In this document: positions 62,773 through 64,000 of the stretch, one piece after another
Layout of the letters: the number at the start of each line of letters is the position of its first letter
How positions within the stretch are numbered: the first letter of the stretch is position 1
NCBI GenBank assembly: GCA_031216445.1
Contig: CM062219.1
Location: 9,954,501-10,018,500, forward strand
From: Lateolabrax maculatus
Taxonomy: Eukaryota > Chordata > Actinopteri > Acropomatiformes > Lateolabracidae
Reading direction: 5' to 3'
DNA: 64,000 bases
The notes under the pieces: generated by a model
The model's input: only the letters and a program-made list of their open reading frames with translations
The model's database searches: none
What the model was told of the DNA's origin: nothing
Translations under genes and position numbers: made by a program

Positions 62773-64000
62773 CAGAATTCACAAGAACACACAAGAACAC
62801 TGCTCCTATGATTGTTTTCCTATAATCCTGCATTTAGTTTGTATTCACCTTTTTTCACCAGATGCTTCAACCTAACATATCACTCTTATTTTTGGTGCCC
62901 TGTCATTCGCACCTGGATGCACACTGTGTCCTTGGTCACTGGCAATTTGATTATTTTTTTGAGATGCCACGTGAATTGGTTTCAGACATTGGTTTGATTT
63001 TAATGCTGCACATTTACAGTCTATAGCAAGAGCAGCGGTGAGACTGTTGAGATGCAACTGGTCAGTATACTGTAGCTTGCTGACTTCTGTGGTTGATGCA
63101 TTGTATGTCTTCCAGGCTACATTTAGATTTTATGTTTCAGAGTAAATACTAATTAGACAGCAGGGTCACGCAACATGTTGAGTTATTTTTTTTAGAAGTG
63201 AGGACAGGTTTTATGTACTTTACAGTACACATAAACACGTTCTTTGAGAGGTGTTCTATATTCTCCCACAGAAGGGATTTGATTCAGTTTTTTTGAAATG
63301 TAAAGAAAGTTAACCATGAATGCCGGTTTCCTCTGTTCTTCATTTTCATCACTTACATCATATTGCAAGTTCTTTTTATATAATAATTTGGTCTTTGGCA
63401 ATGGTTTTTGACACCGCTCAGTTGCTCTGTCCTGCAGACTAAGTGATAAAAAATTGTACATTTATACATTTGCAAATTTACTTTTTAAGCTATATATATA
63501 TATACCATGCAGGTGTAGAAAATACTGCTGGATGCTGCTCTTTTTAAAAAAGAGTTTGTGGGATGGCTGCAAATAGGAAATATTTGGTGCTATTTTGGGT
63601 TAAAAAAGATATAATTTTGTGGTGTATACTTATGAATGCATTATATATGTTGCTATAATGATATTTTCTATATGAGGCATGGACCTGTGTTTGTGGAACA
63701 ATTATTTAGTTTTCCTTTGTTCATGTCATTTTATCTGCAGTTTTACCTATTTTATTGAGCAGCATTAGAGCTTATTTGTTTAATTATGTGATGTCAGAAT
63801 GAGACATTTTGTAGGCAGATGTGTTTATGAAATGCAAATACTGTCAAGTTTTTTAGTCAGTTAAATTACACAGATGCGCGGATAATCGATGTATTTTATG
63901 TGATTGACAACGAATGATTTCAAAAGGTTATTTAGCTTCAGACTGTAATTGCTGTATCCTACTTACCTTTTTCCTTAAATTTGTATCATGTTAAATGTGC

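Larger units (their letters stand above)
61220..64000. other. Downstream intergenic DNA to window end, no gene seen
   Basis: It contains two GT microsatellites (61452-61493 and 62710-62772), a C/A-rich stretch (ACCACCACCACCAACC near 61397) and a small (TA)n at about 63491-63504. The piece at 61230-61440 is GC-rich and could be a regulatory element. No exon could be supported. Confidence 0.5.

Noticed and set aside
58760..64000. Possible first coding exon of tbx5a
   Set aside because: Expected by synteny, but I could not find the TBX5 N-terminal sequence or any T-box strand in the three forward frames.

Overview
This is a vertebrate nuclear genomic window, almost certainly from a ray-finned (teleost) fish. 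It holds one multi-exon protein-coding gene with compact introns (0.5 to 1.1 kb), surrounded by long AT-rich non-coding DNA. The non-coding DNA is rich in (CA)n, (GA)n and compound microsatellites and contains a few degraded DNA transposons of types common in teleosts. There are no bacterial-style operons, no rRNA or tRNA genes and no CRISPR array.

The gene is the T-box transcription factor tbx3, most likely the teleost tbx3a copy. It lies on the + strand with seven coding exons between 35157 and 42118, all joined by GT-AG introns. The conceptual protein is 711 residues: a TBX2/3-type N-terminus, a complete T-box DNA-binding domain encoded by exons 1 to 4, a basic RREKRK motif just after it, and the TBX2/3-type C-terminal repression region. 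The 5' leader lies in a CpG-rich segment with two CCAAT boxes and a GC-box-like site near 34262-34310. The 3' UTR ends at an AATAAA near 43548.

Layout. 1-33.7 kb: no protein-coding gene seen. This is the upstream intergenic region of tbx3, probably facing med13l by conserved vertebrate synteny (an inference, since no med13l exon is present). It contains a cluster of nuclear-receptor half-sites near 6.9 kb, a remote CpG-rich patch near 24.6 kb and several blocks that read like conserved non-coding enhancers. 33.7-43.6 kb: tbx3 promoter, transcription unit and polyadenylation site. 43.6-64 kb: intergenic DNA that by synteny should lead towards tbx5a, although no tbx5 coding exon is inside the window. 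This part has a second, orphan CpG-rich patch (44.1-44.85 kb), several CTCF-like motifs, remnants of hAT-like and possibly PIF/Harbinger-like elements, two fold-back repeats, and a few promoter- or exon-like signals that could belong to non-coding transcripts.

I found no evidence of a new multi-gene system. The points most worth a second look are the DR1+DR2 nuclear-receptor cluster, the orphan CpG island with a minus-strand Kozak ATG and splice donor, the CTCF-like motifs between tbx3 and the expected tbx5a, the opposed TATA/splice-donor signals near 58.4-58.75 kb, and the two inverted repeats at 51.7 and 56.4 kb. All regulatory calls were made by eye and are inferences.
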